DNA of 46,121 nt from Muribaculaceae bacterium (GTDB taxonomy: Bacteria > Bacillota > Clostridia > Lachnospirales > Lachnospiraceae). Positions 1 to 7,931 of this stretch are shown in pieces (positions within the stretch are counted from its first letter, which is position 1; every line of letters begins with the position of its first letter). The stretch covers positions 1 through 46,121 of the forward strand of contig JAMPHJ010000008.1 of assembly GCA_023663465.1 (NCBI GenBank). Reading direction: 5' to 3'. A program made the position numbers and the translations under genes. Below the pieces are notes generated by a model. That model made no database searches and had not been told where the DNA came from. It was given only the letters and a program-made list of their open reading frames with translations.

Positions 1-130
1 GAAGGCACGCTCTCGCTCCTTGAAAAACGCAGCGGTACTAAGTTCAAAAGCCGCGCTGCGGCTTTTTCACTAAGTGCCGGCGTTTTTCAAGGACCTTCGT
101 GGGATTTATATCTGTTCTGCTGATTCTACG
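1..130. terminator. Nested inverted repeat with bidirectional terminator-like hairpin
   Basis: This gene-free stretch follows the last gene of the minus-strand locus. Inner hairpin: AAAAGCCGC (46-54) pairs perfectly with GCGGCTTTT (58-66) around a 3-nt loop. It gives a short T run on either strand, so it could stop transcription both ways. Outer arms: a 14-bp perfect inverted repeat (17-30 with 80-93), with GAAGG/CCTTC (1-5/94-98) extending it. The whole element could fold as a long cruciform or RNA stem. The terminator role for the operon is an inference; the T runs are only 4-5 long. Confidence 0.6.
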
Positions 131-2278
131 TTAAAGAGCTGACTGAAAATTGATTTCTGTGGCGGAATCGTGAACATTGGCAAGAAATGATTCTGTCACA
201 TCTGCAATTGCCTTGTTGTGACCATCTTTATCTTGTCCTACTAATACTACAGATATATTTTCTGGTTTCCAGGTATCCTGCATCCATACTACTGCGCCGC
301 CGCAGCCGTGCTCATTGGCTTTCAAGCCGTAAGAATAGAGGGCGCCGGAGGTATTGTCTGTAATGTTTAGATAATAATCCTGATAGGATGGTGCGGCATT
401 TTCTGACATGTATGTCATTTCTATGGACGCCAGAATTGCGGTATCGTCTGCAAAGTCGTCCACGATTTCAAATGTTACCGTGGGATTATGGTTTTCTTCT
501 GTGATTGTCTCATTCGCTGTCGTCCCATCCGCTGCCATCTCATCCAGCACAACCGGGCTGGTATATCGTAAAAATTTGGTGCCGCCGTATCTGTCCACGA
601 CGCTGACGGACACGCATTTGTCATAATAATCTCTTAGATATTGTAAAAAGATGCCGTTCGTATAAGGCGAACAGTATCTTACCTGGATATCCTGCCTTGA
701 TAGCATCTCGCCCACTACATCGTGGATACCCCTTGCGGCAAGCGTTTCCTTTTCCCCCAGGATAAAATGCGCGACCAGAGAAAAGCTGTTGTCCAGATAC
801 TCTGCTTCGTGTGCAGACCACATATTATGGGCATTATAATAACGAAGGCTTTCTTCGATATCCAGATAGGTAATGTCCGAATTAGCGTCGATATATGTTA
901 ACATACCCGCTAACTCCTCATCCGTCGTCACCGCCCGCGGTAATTCAAATTCTTTCTCAAACCGGACCGCCGCGCAGCCTGTCACAAAGCATAGCATCGT
1001 CAAAGCGGCAACTCCCGTTTTCGCAGTCAGATCCAACTTCCGGCTGACTTTTTCCGAGACGGGATGCTCCGTCATGGCGATAAAAGAAAGAATGCACGCC
1101 AGAATACAGCCGTTAGTCACCCGCCATGCAATACGTCCGATGGCAATGAAATACAGCCCGCAGAAAAGAAAGGCGGACAAGGCGCCAAGCAGCGGAAGAA
1201 AGACGTTTTTCCCGCCGCTTAAATACATCAGGGAAACAAATAGCAAAACAATGCCAATCCACAACAGCGTATGCCCTTTGAGCGAACCGGTAAAATCGGA
1301 AGGCTGCTTGTGGCTGCTTAGCCGCAGCGCGGCCATTTTACGCAAATCCTCCGCCATGAAATGATTCTCATCCCCGGTCAGGAAACCACACACCATAGTA
1401 ATCCAGGACTGTGTAATGCCGCGCTCTTCATACATCGAGGCCGTGCTCTCCTCATATGCCGGATACCTGTCCGCATAATCGCAGATTTCTTCCCGCAGGG
1501 CATTGGACTCCACATACGCGCCCAAATCCGGGTTTCCTATTCTGTATAGCTTGTGCAGCCCGCCCGATAAAGCTATCACCAAGACGATCCCCGCCGCCAA
1601 TAACAGGAATTTCTTTCTATACCGAAGAGAATTTTGTATGGAAGAAATCAGACTGGAAGAAGTATAGGGAAACAGAAAGAAATAAGCCAGACACATCACT
1701 GCAAAAGGCGCCATCAGTACAAGCGCTTTCCACCGGATAGCGCCCGCCAGAAACAATAAAAAGACGCCGGATATCATCTTAAAAACGCAGGATTGGGAAT
1801 GTTCCATTTTCTCATAACAACAGTCCAGAATCAGTAAAATCGCCGCCAGACCCGCGATAACCGTGGTCTGCGTGAAATTCACCTCATTTTTCAGAATCAG
1901 TTCCCAGAAAATAAGCACGAATAGTCCGCTTAGAAATAAGCGCACAACCCCGTCATATCTCGCATATCGCTTATTGAGAAACCATAAGAAAATAAAAAGT
2001 CCAAGGACCATCACCGCCACGGAAAAAATACTCCACCAGTTTGCGGTAATGATACCCTGAAAGAAACGCAGGATGGCCGCCAAGACCGGGGAAATAAAGA
2101 AAAATCCAGGTTTTATTTTGGAAGAAATAAGGTATTCCGCAATATTCACATCCCCCGCCTGGGATAGCTGCGGCGTCGTCACAAGAAATAACAGCAGGGA
2201 AAATGCCGTAAAAAGAAACGCATAAAAACAGGGATGATTGATTTTTCCTTTCAGTTTATCTTTCCATTTCATAGCCAT
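131..2278 (-). CDS. Large polytopic membrane protein, GT-C-like, unknown substrate
   Basis: About 715 residues. The N-terminal two thirds is a series of hydrophobic helices and the last ~270 residues form a soluble, probably extracytoplasmic domain. This layout (many helices, acidic first outer loop around AGDVNIAEY, C-terminal outer domain) is typical of GT-C fold glycosyltransferases that use polyprenyl-phosphate sugars, but no family signature was recognised, so the role is inference. The ATG at 2278 is chosen because AAGGTG lies 9 nt upstream; an in-frame ATG at 2302 has weaker support. The start overlaps the end of the upstream polymerase-like gene, suggesting coupling. It is the last gene of the locus. 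Its C-terminal codons carry a copy of a sequence found in the hairpin at 36.2 kb. Confidence 0.75.
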   Translation of the reverse strand: MAMKWKDKLKGKINHPCFYAFLFTAFSLLLFLVTTPQLSQAGDVNIAEYLISSKIKPGFFFISPVLAAILRFFQGIITANWWSIFSVAVMVLGLFIFLWFLNKRYARYDGVVRLFLSGLFVLIFWELILKNEVNFTQTTVIAGLAAILLILDCCYEKMEHSQSCVFKMISGVFLLFLAGAIRWKALVLMAPFAVMCLAYFFLFPYTSSSLISSIQNSLRYRKKFLLLAAGIVLVIALSGGLHKLYRIGNPDLGAYVESNALREEICDYADRYPAYEESTASMYEERGITQSWITMVCGFLTGDENHFMAEDLRKMAALRLSSHKQPSDFTGSLKGHTLLWIGIVLLFVSLMYLSGGKNVFLPLLGALSAFLFCGLYFIAIGRIAWRVTNGCILACILSFIAMTEHPVSEKVSRKLDLTAKTGVAALTMLCFVTGCAAVRFEKEFELPRAVTTDEELAGMLTYIDANSDITYLDIEESLRYYNAHNMWSAHEAEYLDNSFSLVAHFILGEKETLAARGIHDVVGEMLSRQDIQVRYCSPYTNGIFLQYLRDYYDKCVSVSVVDRYGGTKFLRYTSPVVLDEMAADGTTANETITEENHNPTVTFEIVDDFADDTAILASIEMTYMSENAAPSYQDYYLNITDNTSGALYSYGLKANEHGCGGAVVWMQDTWKPENISVVLVGQDKDGHNKAIADVTESFLANVHDSATEINFQSAL
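138..161 (+). repeat. Diverged copy of the 36.26-kb hairpin arm
   Basis: GCTGACT-G-AAAATTGATTTC-TGTG matches 36260-36283 at 21 of 24 positions. It lies in the last codons of the final gene of the locus, 36 kb from the other copies. Confidence 0.6.
404..417. repeat. TGACA-N4-TGTCA palindrome, site 1
   Basis: Centre TGTA; inside the last membrane-protein gene. Coding-strand frame reads ATG ACA TAC ATG TCA. Confidence 0.8.
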
Positions 2279-3512
2279 GCCTTTTTTCACCTTCCATTCC
2301 ATCCGCTCTGCCTTGCAGCGTCTGGAAAAAATAACTGCCCATCATCATCAACAGAAAATTCCTGCCAATATAGACGGAAAACAAATGCGCCTCCACCACG
2401 GAATAAACTGCCAGTATCGTAAAGATTACCAGCCCGGAAGCATCCCTTTTCCGGTAAAACTGCCATAACAGCGCAAAATTAGCAATACAATATAGGATAC
2501 CCGGCAAAACACCGTACCGGTAAAATAATTTTACCCATCCCATATCAAAATAGTATTCCATATTTTCGGGGCAGGAAAACAGCGACCAGGTTTCCATGGA
2601 GCCGTCGTTGCGCTCTGAATCGGTTAACGAAACAATCCTTCCACTAATTTTCGCATCAATCCTTAAAAGCGCCACCACATGGCTGCCGGCTTCCGGTCCG
2701 CCAGTATAAGTCTCAAACCATCTTGCCTGACGCACCGCAGGCGCCTGCGCCGCCGCATCAATAGAAAAAGCAAGGCACAACGCCAGGATTAAAAAACCGC
2801 CCAGATAAGCAAATATTTTTTCCCGCAAAGCCTTCACATAAGTCATCAGACACGCGGCAAACAAAAGAGCCGTCGCAAGCAGCATCGTCGTCTTGGAATC
2901 CGTCAGTTGATAGACGCCCACGTTTAACATCAGCATAAAAAGATAAACATACCATTTCATCCGCTCAAAAAATACATAGATCCCCAAAACAAGCAGCATC
3001 AGATACATAGACGCCAAAGCGTTCGGATGTCCCATTCCCAATGTATAGCGGGTCTCTTCGATACCCTGTCTGGTAAGTGTGTCAAACCCTCTTCCAAAAT
3101 CCGCCGTCAGACTCATCCTGCCATAAATCCCGCTGACCGACAGCAGTACGATTGCCGCGCAGCCCACTAACGTCACATAAAAGGTATAGCGCAGCATCTG
3201 TTTTAACGGGATTCCCTTACAAGATGACACAAATGTCACAATTCGGATAATGTCGTTTTTCCCCGTGATTCGGTAGGAAATTAACCCGACGCCTTCCAGA
3301 ATCACAATCAGACACCATTCTTTCCAGGTATATTCCGTCAACAGCAGCTTCATGGCAAACAATAAAAACGTGATTCTAAACAATTGTCCTTCTATGGGAT
3401 TTATGTAATCGCTTTTATCAATAAGGACGATTGCCAGTTCTATTGTCAATCCGATATAGAAAAGAATCTGGGGGAGCTTTGTTTTCCATAGTTTTGCGTA
3501 GTAATAGGGCAT
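2256..3512 (-). CDS. O-antigen polymerase-like (Wzy-type) membrane protein
   Basis: 418 residues, about ten hydrophobic helices. The motif GHPNALASMY in the middle is typical of Wzy/EpsK-type polymerases of Gram-positive exopolysaccharide loci, followed by a large outer loop and C-terminal helices with YRYGVLPGILY. Predicted role: linking lipid-linked repeat units on the outer face of the membrane. Such proteins have low sequence conservation, so the call rests on topology, the HPN motif and context. The start has AAAGGA about 11 nt upstream and lies 4 bp after the GT17 gene stop. A second Wzy/WaaL-type protein is encoded at 33573-36179, so one of the two may be a ligase rather than the polymerase. 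Confidence 0.75.
   Translation of the reverse strand: MPYYYAKLWKTKLPQILFYIGLTIELAIVLIDKSDYINPIEGQLFRITFLLFAMKLLLTEYTWKEWCLIVILEGVGLISYRITGKNDIIRIVTFVSSCKGIPLKQMLRYTFYVTLVGCAAIVLLSVSGIYGRMSLTADFGRGFDTLTRQGIEETRYTLGMGHPNALASMYLMLLVLGIYVFFERMKWYVYLFMLMLNVGVYQLTDSKTTMLLATALLFAACLMTYVKALREKIFAYLGGFLILALCLAFSIDAAAQAPAVRQARWFETYTGGPEAGSHVVALLRIDAKISGRIVSLTDSERNDGSMETWSLFSCPENMEYYFDMGWVKLFYRYGVLPGILYCIANFALLWQFYRKRDASGLVIFTILAVYSVVEAHLFSVYIGRNFLLMMMGSYFFQTLQGRADGMEGEKRHGYEMER
3225..3238. repeat. TGACA-N4-TGTCA palindrome, site 2
   Basis: Centre CAAA; inside the Wzy-like gene. Coding-strand frame reads GTG ACA TTT GTG TCA. Confidence 0.8.
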
Positions 3513-3516
3513 GGCG

Positions 3517-4461
3517 TTATTTGTCCTTTCGTGGTTTTTGCAGCCAGCCGTGGAGTTTTCGCAGGAGTTGTTTGATGGCGAGGATGCTTTTTTTCCAGAT
3601 AACTTGTCCGCGGGATATGGGTGGGGCGATTAGGTAGCTGTATTCGTCAAGATGCTCTAGCAGGTAAGGGGGGTAGGAATCGTCGATTTCTACCCGGATA
3701 AACTGGGCGTTTCTGCCGAAAATGTCCTCGCCGCAGAGCAGTCTGTCCAACGCTTCCGTCAGATAGCGGGAAGTATTGTATTCCTGATGCGCCGCCGCCT
3801 GTACTTTCTCGCCGATTCGTCTGGATACGTCTTTTTCACCGCTGCCGCCCATATAGCTGAAATGCCAGCCGCCGTTCTCTACCCTGACGCTTGACGGGTC
3901 TGTCGGTGAGACTTCCCGCAGAAAAACGATGCCTTCTTTGGGCAGGTTCCCGAAACTGCATACTTTCGTTCCCAGCCATTGTTTTTTCATGGCACCGGGA
4001 AACTCCCCGGTAATCGACAATAAATTCCCCGATATTTCCTCCATATTCAGGAAACAATAAAACATCCGCTGCGCAAAATGATAAATCTTCGATGAATCGA
4101 AATGTGACAGCACTTCCGTCAGCGCCTGGGGATTTGGAATTTCGTCCACATCGCTGAAAATAACGATATCTTCCGGGGAACACTTATCCATGGCGCGAAT
4201 CAGCTGATTCTTCTGGAATTTATCCCGCTCGTGGGTAGTTACGCCGCTCATCGGGGAATTGTCCACTGCCACATAGAAGATTTTGTCTTCAAATTCTGCG
4301 AATAGATGCCTGTTTTCTGCAAAGATCATGGGTTTGGGTTCCCCGGAAAAGGTTACGGTGGATTCTTCGATGACAAATTTGTCCACATAGGGGGACATGA
4401 TGTGCATACGCAGGGTCAGGATATCTAGTTCGTTGAAAAAGGGGATACAGTCGTAAATCAT
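3517..4461 (-). CDS. Glycosyltransferase family 17 (N-acetylglucosaminyltransferase-like)
   Basis: 314 residues. The opening MIYDCIPFFNELDIL, then VDKFVIEESTVTFSG and the DxD-containing IVIFSDVDEIPNP, match GT17, the family of eukaryotic bisecting beta-1,4-GlcNAc transferase and its bacterial relatives. Expected to be a cytoplasmic, membrane-associated enzyme transferring an N-acetylhexosamine to the growing lipid-linked glycan; the acceptor cannot be read from sequence. The ATG at 4461 is preferred over an in-frame TTG at 4479 because AAAGGA sits 9 nt upstream and family members start at MIYDC. It follows the DUF5672 gene by 14 bp. GT17 is less common in bacteria than GT2 or GT4. Confidence 0.85.
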   Translation of the reverse strand: MIYDCIPFFNELDILTLRMHIMSPYVDKFVIEESTVTFSGEPKPMIFAENRHLFAEFEDKIFYVAVDNSPMSGVTTHERDKFQKNQLIRAMDKCSPEDIVIFSDVDEIPNPQALTEVLSHFDSSKIYHFAQRMFYCFLNMEEISGNLLSITGEFPGAMKKQWLGTKVCSFGNLPKEGIVFLREVSPTDPSSVRVENGGWHFSYMGGSGEKDVSRRIGEKVQAAAHQEYNTSRYLTEALDRLLCGEDIFGRNAQFIRVEIDDSYPPYLLEHLDEYSYLIAPPISRGQVIWKKSILAIKQLLRKLHGWLQKPRKDK

Positions 4462-4475
4462 GAGAGTGAATCCTT

Positions 4476-5231
4476 TCAAGGTATTTTTTTTCTCCAGAAC
4501 AGCAGTGGTCTAATCACATCTTTCACTTTCCGCCAGCGCACCTCCCACGGGTTCTCAAATTTCGGATACTGCGCGTTTCTGCCCCTCCATTTGTGAAACA
4601 GAAAAGGCGCTTCCACATCCATAATTTCTGGAATCATGTGCTCGTGTCCGAAATATTTTGCAACCTCAATCGGGGCAAATCGCATGCCGGCGTCTTCGAT
4701 TACATTTTTATATTTGCAGCATAAAAAAGTATCTTCGTTATAGGTGCCATCTTCCATCTTTTCCCAGCGGAGTTTCGCCTGTCTGGGAAATTCCAGCAGT
4801 CGTTTGCTGCGAATCGAGACGCTGTTGCCGACCCTGCAGATTTCTCCTTTTGCGTCCCGGTAGGCATAATCATTGACCGGCAGGGGCCAGGGCGAGCCGA
4901 TATAATCGTATTGTAAAAACTCATCCCGCCAGCTTTCCGGGTGCACCACGAAACCGTCATAGTGGACTAACAGTACATAATCGGTATCGATATAATCAGC
5001 AATCTCATACACCATTTTATAATTAAAAGCGTCGATATCCTTTAATTTAGAGGTATGCCGGTAGCGGATGCCACGGGGCAGAAACAGCGGTTTCCTATGG
5101 GTAATCAGAACAACGTCCCCAAATTCGATTCCCCGCATACTATATTCCAGCGCGTGAATTGTTCCGTATAAATTGACGCTGCTCATCGCCGCCAGCGTTA
5201 CGTTAGGAAGCTTTAATTTTTCTCCGTCCAT
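4476..5231 (-). CDS. DUF5672-type putative glycosyltransferase
   Basis: 251 residues, soluble. Landmarks are LPNVTLAAMSSVNLYGT near the start, DTDYVLLVHYDGFVVHPESW in the middle (an acidic D-x-D-like H-Y-D-G site), IGSPWPLP, and YNEDTFLC further on. This pattern matches the DUF5672 family, which has a GT-A-like arrangement and sits in polysaccharide clusters. A glycosyltransferase role is inference from motif spacing and the neighbouring GT17, DUF6056 and GT11 genes. The start is placed at 5231 (AGAGGTG 5 nt upstream of ATG) rather than at an in-frame ATG at 5300, which would overlap the previous gene by 38 bp and lacks a good binding site. Confidence 0.75.
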   Translation of the reverse strand: MDGEKLKLPNVTLAAMSSVNLYGTIHALEYSMRGIEFGDVVLITHRKPLFLPRGIRYRHTSKLKDIDAFNYKMVYEIADYIDTDYVLLVHYDGFVVHPESWRDEFLQYDYIGSPWPLPVNDYAYRDAKGEICRVGNSVSIRSKRLLEFPRQAKLRWEKMEDGTYNEDTFLCCKYKNVIEDAGMRFAPIEVAKYFGHEHMIPEIMDVEAPFLFHKWRGRNAQYPKFENPWEVRWRKVKDVIRPLLFWRKKIP

Positions 5232-5262
5232 GCCTTCACCTCTTTCTGCAGAAAATCTTTCT

Positions 5263-6870
5263 TTAGCGGGAATCTGTATCCATTTCCATCGAATCTTCAT
5301 GAGAATCCGTTTCCATCCTCACCGAATTTTTCCGATAATATGTGCTGACCGCCAGATTCAGCCAGTTTCCGCTGTCCTCTGATAAATCTTCCAAAGAAAA
5401 CAACGCCGGTTTTGCCAAAAAAGGTTTTACCACTACATCGTTAATTGTTTCGTCCGTATACAGCGCATGGCGTTCCATCGCTTCTGTGTAATAAGCCTTT
5501 CCGTCACCGATGACCAGCGAACGCAGGGCAGAAATACCTGTATAAGTATTTTTATCCGCGGTAAACACCCACACTGCCAGTACGAGCATTAAACATGACA
5601 CGGTCATCATATTTTTGGTACTTTCCAGAAATGCGCCCAGCCTGACTCCGATTGACACTTCTGTCACTTTTTCTTTTGCACGGTCGCGGTGGTTTATCCA
5701 GCCCAGCCAGTAAGTCGTCACACAAACCAGACTCAGATAATAGACCATCTGGATGATATTATCGACCCTGGCAAGTCCCACCGTCCCCAGACCGTACAAG
5801 GTCGGCGTAAACATGGCGCAGAGAATGCAGAATGCGCCTATCGTCACCCACATAGGATGGGCGAAACGCTTTTCCGATTTTTTCCCAATCCGCCAGAGAA
5901 TGGGCAATAATGCCAGCCAGGTCAATATCACGAAGACAGACGTCCATTTTACAATAAAAACCACTCCATAATAAAAAGAAAGCAGAATTGCCGGAACCGG
6001 CGAATATCCCACCGCCGGGTCTACTAAAGCCCTTACCCGGTGTCCCGGCGCAAGCACGTTACAGAAGAACCCCGCCGTATAAGTCAGATAAGGAATCAGT
6101 GCGTAAAGCAGTTTTTTCCTTCTGGCAAAAAAGACATACCCCAGCAAAAACAGCGTCAGAATTTCCGCTTGTAAGGTCGTTACCAGATTGCTTCCCGCCA
6201 CAATCGGCGCAAGGATAGATGCTGCAATACAACTTATGACAGCTTTGTCTTTTTTCTCACTCCATATCGAATATGACACAAGTGTCAATACTATAAAAAG
6301 CAGCGATTCCATGAAAATATAATGCACAGAACCATTGTACCAATAGATTCCCTCAAAAGGCGCTTCCATCACCTGATAAAACATAAATAATAAAACAAAC
6401 ATGATAAAGGACGCCTGCTGCCTGTCGCCCCCAAGCCATCTTGTCAGAATCTGCCTTCCCAGACAGAAGGACGATACCGAGAACATGCCCACCATGATAA
6501 GCGGTACGACAAACGCGCAGTCATAGTGGAAAATCATGGGACACATGGACATGATAAAGCAGGACGTGTAAGCTCCCTGTATCGTCAGATAGACCTCTTT
6601 GACACGGGCGAATGCCGCAAGCAGCGACTGCCCAAACGAGCCTGTATCTATCCATGCGTGATAAACGGACACGCCGTAATCATAATCGTCGATGCACATG
6701 ACGTTATATCTTCCCAGCAGCAGAATCGGAATCACAGACAGGATAAACAATAACGCGGCATATCCCGTCATTCTCCGCATGGGAATCCTATTGATAACGC
6801 CAAGCAGAGCCTGTCCGAAATTCTGCAGGGCGGCCGTTATTTTCCGATACTTTTTCGCAAGATAACTCAT
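5263..6870 (-). CDS. DUF6056-like polytopic membrane protein, probable GT-C enzyme
   Basis: 535 residues with about eleven hydrophobic helices. The first outer loop contains CIDDYDYGVSVYHAW, an acidic cluster in the position of the GT-C catalytic aspartate, and FEGIYWYNGSVHYIF follows; both are features I associate with DUF6056 proteins. Likely role: transferring a sugar from polyprenyl phosphate to the exported glycan (inference). The ATG at 6870 forms a 4-bp ATGA overlap with the stop of the upstream fucosyltransferase-like gene, with GGAG 10 nt before it. The C-terminus ends in a degenerate duplication of an METDS-type segment (last ~17 residues). It contains two copies of the TGACA-N4-TGTCA palindrome. 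Confidence 0.75.
   Translation of the reverse strand: MSYLAKKYRKITAALQNFGQALLGVINRIPMRRMTGYAALLFILSVIPILLLGRYNVMCIDDYDYGVSVYHAWIDTGSFGQSLLAAFARVKEVYLTIQGAYTSCFIMSMCPMIFHYDCAFVVPLIMVGMFSVSSFCLGRQILTRWLGGDRQQASFIMFVLLFMFYQVMEAPFEGIYWYNGSVHYIFMESLLFIVLTLVSYSIWSEKKDKAVISCIAASILAPIVAGSNLVTTLQAEILTLFLLGYVFFARRKKLLYALIPYLTYTAGFFCNVLAPGHRVRALVDPAVGYSPVPAILLSFYYGVVFIVKWTSVFVILTWLALLPILWRIGKKSEKRFAHPMWVTIGAFCILCAMFTPTLYGLGTVGLARVDNIIQMVYYLSLVCVTTYWLGWINHRDRAKEKVTEVSIGVRLGAFLESTKNMMTVSCLMLVLAVWVFTADKNTYTGISALRSLVIGDGKAYYTEAMERHALYTDETINDVVVKPFLAKPALFSLEDLSEDSGNWLNLAVSTYYRKNSVRMETDSHEDSMEMDTDSR
5653..5666. repeat. TGACA-N4-TGTCA palindrome, site 3
   Basis: Centre CTTC; inside the DUF6056-like gene. Coding-strand frame reads GTG ACA GAA GTG TCA. 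Confidence 0.8.
6274..6287. repeat. TGACA-N4-TGTCA palindrome, site 4
   Basis: Centre CAAG; second copy in the DUF6056-like gene. Coding-strand frame reads TTG ACA CTT GTG TCA. Confidence 0.8.
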
Positions 6871-7907
6871 TTCGATTTTACTCCTATCCGCGCCCGGATC
6901 CTTCTCGCTACGCCGCGGGCAATTTTTCCACAATACGCTTTTCCATAAATATATTTTCCATGCAGCATCATGCATTTTAAACGCAGCCCGCCGGGTCTCT
7001 CATTCACATGGGCATACCGTCTGGAGCTTTTCTTATAGGCTTCTAACTCTGTCCGGCACTCCTTCTCACTAAAAACCCTGCCCTGCCTGTCCATATAGTG
7101 CCAGCCGGCGTAAAGATTCTGCTCCGAGGCCCAGTATCCGTCCGAGACATTGTGTCTCGCCCAATACTTCGGCGCTAAAATATATTGCACCGTGTCGCTT
7201 GTAAATGCCGGAAAATAGGCAAAAGAGGAATTGGCAAGCAGAAGGTACCTGGCATTTTTCAGAATGCTGTAATCTTTGGCAAGGTCAAAATTGTACGCCG
7301 GAATGCCCGGCAGAAATTTCCCCGCCTCTTTCACGTCATTGGTGATAATCATAAATTCCATATCCGGGTTGATTTTCCGCATCTGTTTCATGCCCTGTAT
7401 CCAGTATTTTTTGCGCAGATACAGCTCCGGCGAACCCATATAGTCGCTGCAGCGCAAATGCAGGATACACAGATTGTCCCTGCTGTATTCCTTACAGTCA
7501 TATTCCGGCTTTACCTTGAGCCACTCTTTGATTTCTTCTTTATGATGGATAAAATAATCCTCCGCCTGAAAATTCCCATAAAGCAGCGTATCATCCTCTA
7601 TCTCGAACAAGGCCTTGTCCGTATCGGTAATATAGACGCCGTGGGTCAGATCATGGCGGGAATTTCCCACAAAAAGCCGGTCTTCCTTTTCATGGAAAAC
7701 TTTCTGGTAATCTTCTTTCTTAGAGGGTACGCCATAGTCTAAGTCCATGAAATAGAGTCCGCAGTCACTATGCATATTATTGGCAAAATGCTCCGGGTCT
7801 AATACGCTGAACTGATAACCCTTATCCAGCGCGATACATCTGGTTGTAATGTAAAAAAACAACTGATTTCCAAGCCCGAAGCCTTCCTGCGTCTCGATTC
7901 CCAACAT
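6867..7907 (-). CDS. Divergent GT11-type (alpha-1,2-fucosyltransferase-like) glycosyltransferase
   Basis: 346 residues. GFGLGNQLFFY (9-19), HLRCSDY (150-156) and NSSFAYFPAF (226-235) are the three GT11 landmarks in the right order. The usual HxRRxDY has its second arginine replaced by Cys153, and the last motif reads AYF rather than SWW, so donor or acceptor specificity may differ from the normal GT11 enzyme at 9740-10648. Cytoplasmic, predicted to use GDP-fucose or a similar nucleotide sugar; no GDP-fucose synthesis genes are in the window. AAGGAA lies 7 nt before the ATG. It follows the ABC transporter gene by 24 bp. Confidence 0.8.
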   Translation of the reverse strand: MLGIETQEGFGLGNQLFFYITTRCIALDKGYQFSVLDPEHFANNMHSDCGLYFMDLDYGVPSKKEDYQKVFHEKEDRLFVGNSRHDLTHGVYITDTDKALFEIEDDTLLYGNFQAEDYFIHHKEEIKEWLKVKPEYDCKEYSRDNLCILHLRCSDYMGSPELYLRKKYWIQGMKQMRKINPDMEFMIITNDVKEAGKFLPGIPAYNFDLAKDYSILKNARYLLLANSSFAYFPAFTSDTVQYILAPKYWARHNVSDGYWASEQNLYAGWHYMDRQGRVFSEKECRTELEAYKKSSRRYAHVNERPGGLRLKCMMLHGKYIYGKAYCGKIARGVARRIRARIGVKSK

Positions 7908-7931
7908 GGTGTTTTTCCTTCTTTCCGCCGC

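Noticed and set aside
4371..4384. TGACA-AATT-TGTCC, one base off the eight-copy palindrome
   Set aside because: Nine of ten bases match, but one-off matches are expected by chance at a much higher rate, so it is not counted.
6237..6250. TGACA-GCTT-TGTCT, one base off the palindrome
   Set aside because: Imperfect and 24 bp from a perfect site; not counted.
7143..7159. CGAGACA-TTG-TGTCTCG inverted repeat in the divergent GT11 gene
   Set aside because: Single copy inside a coding region with a different core and spacer; no evidence it belongs to the repeated palindrome.
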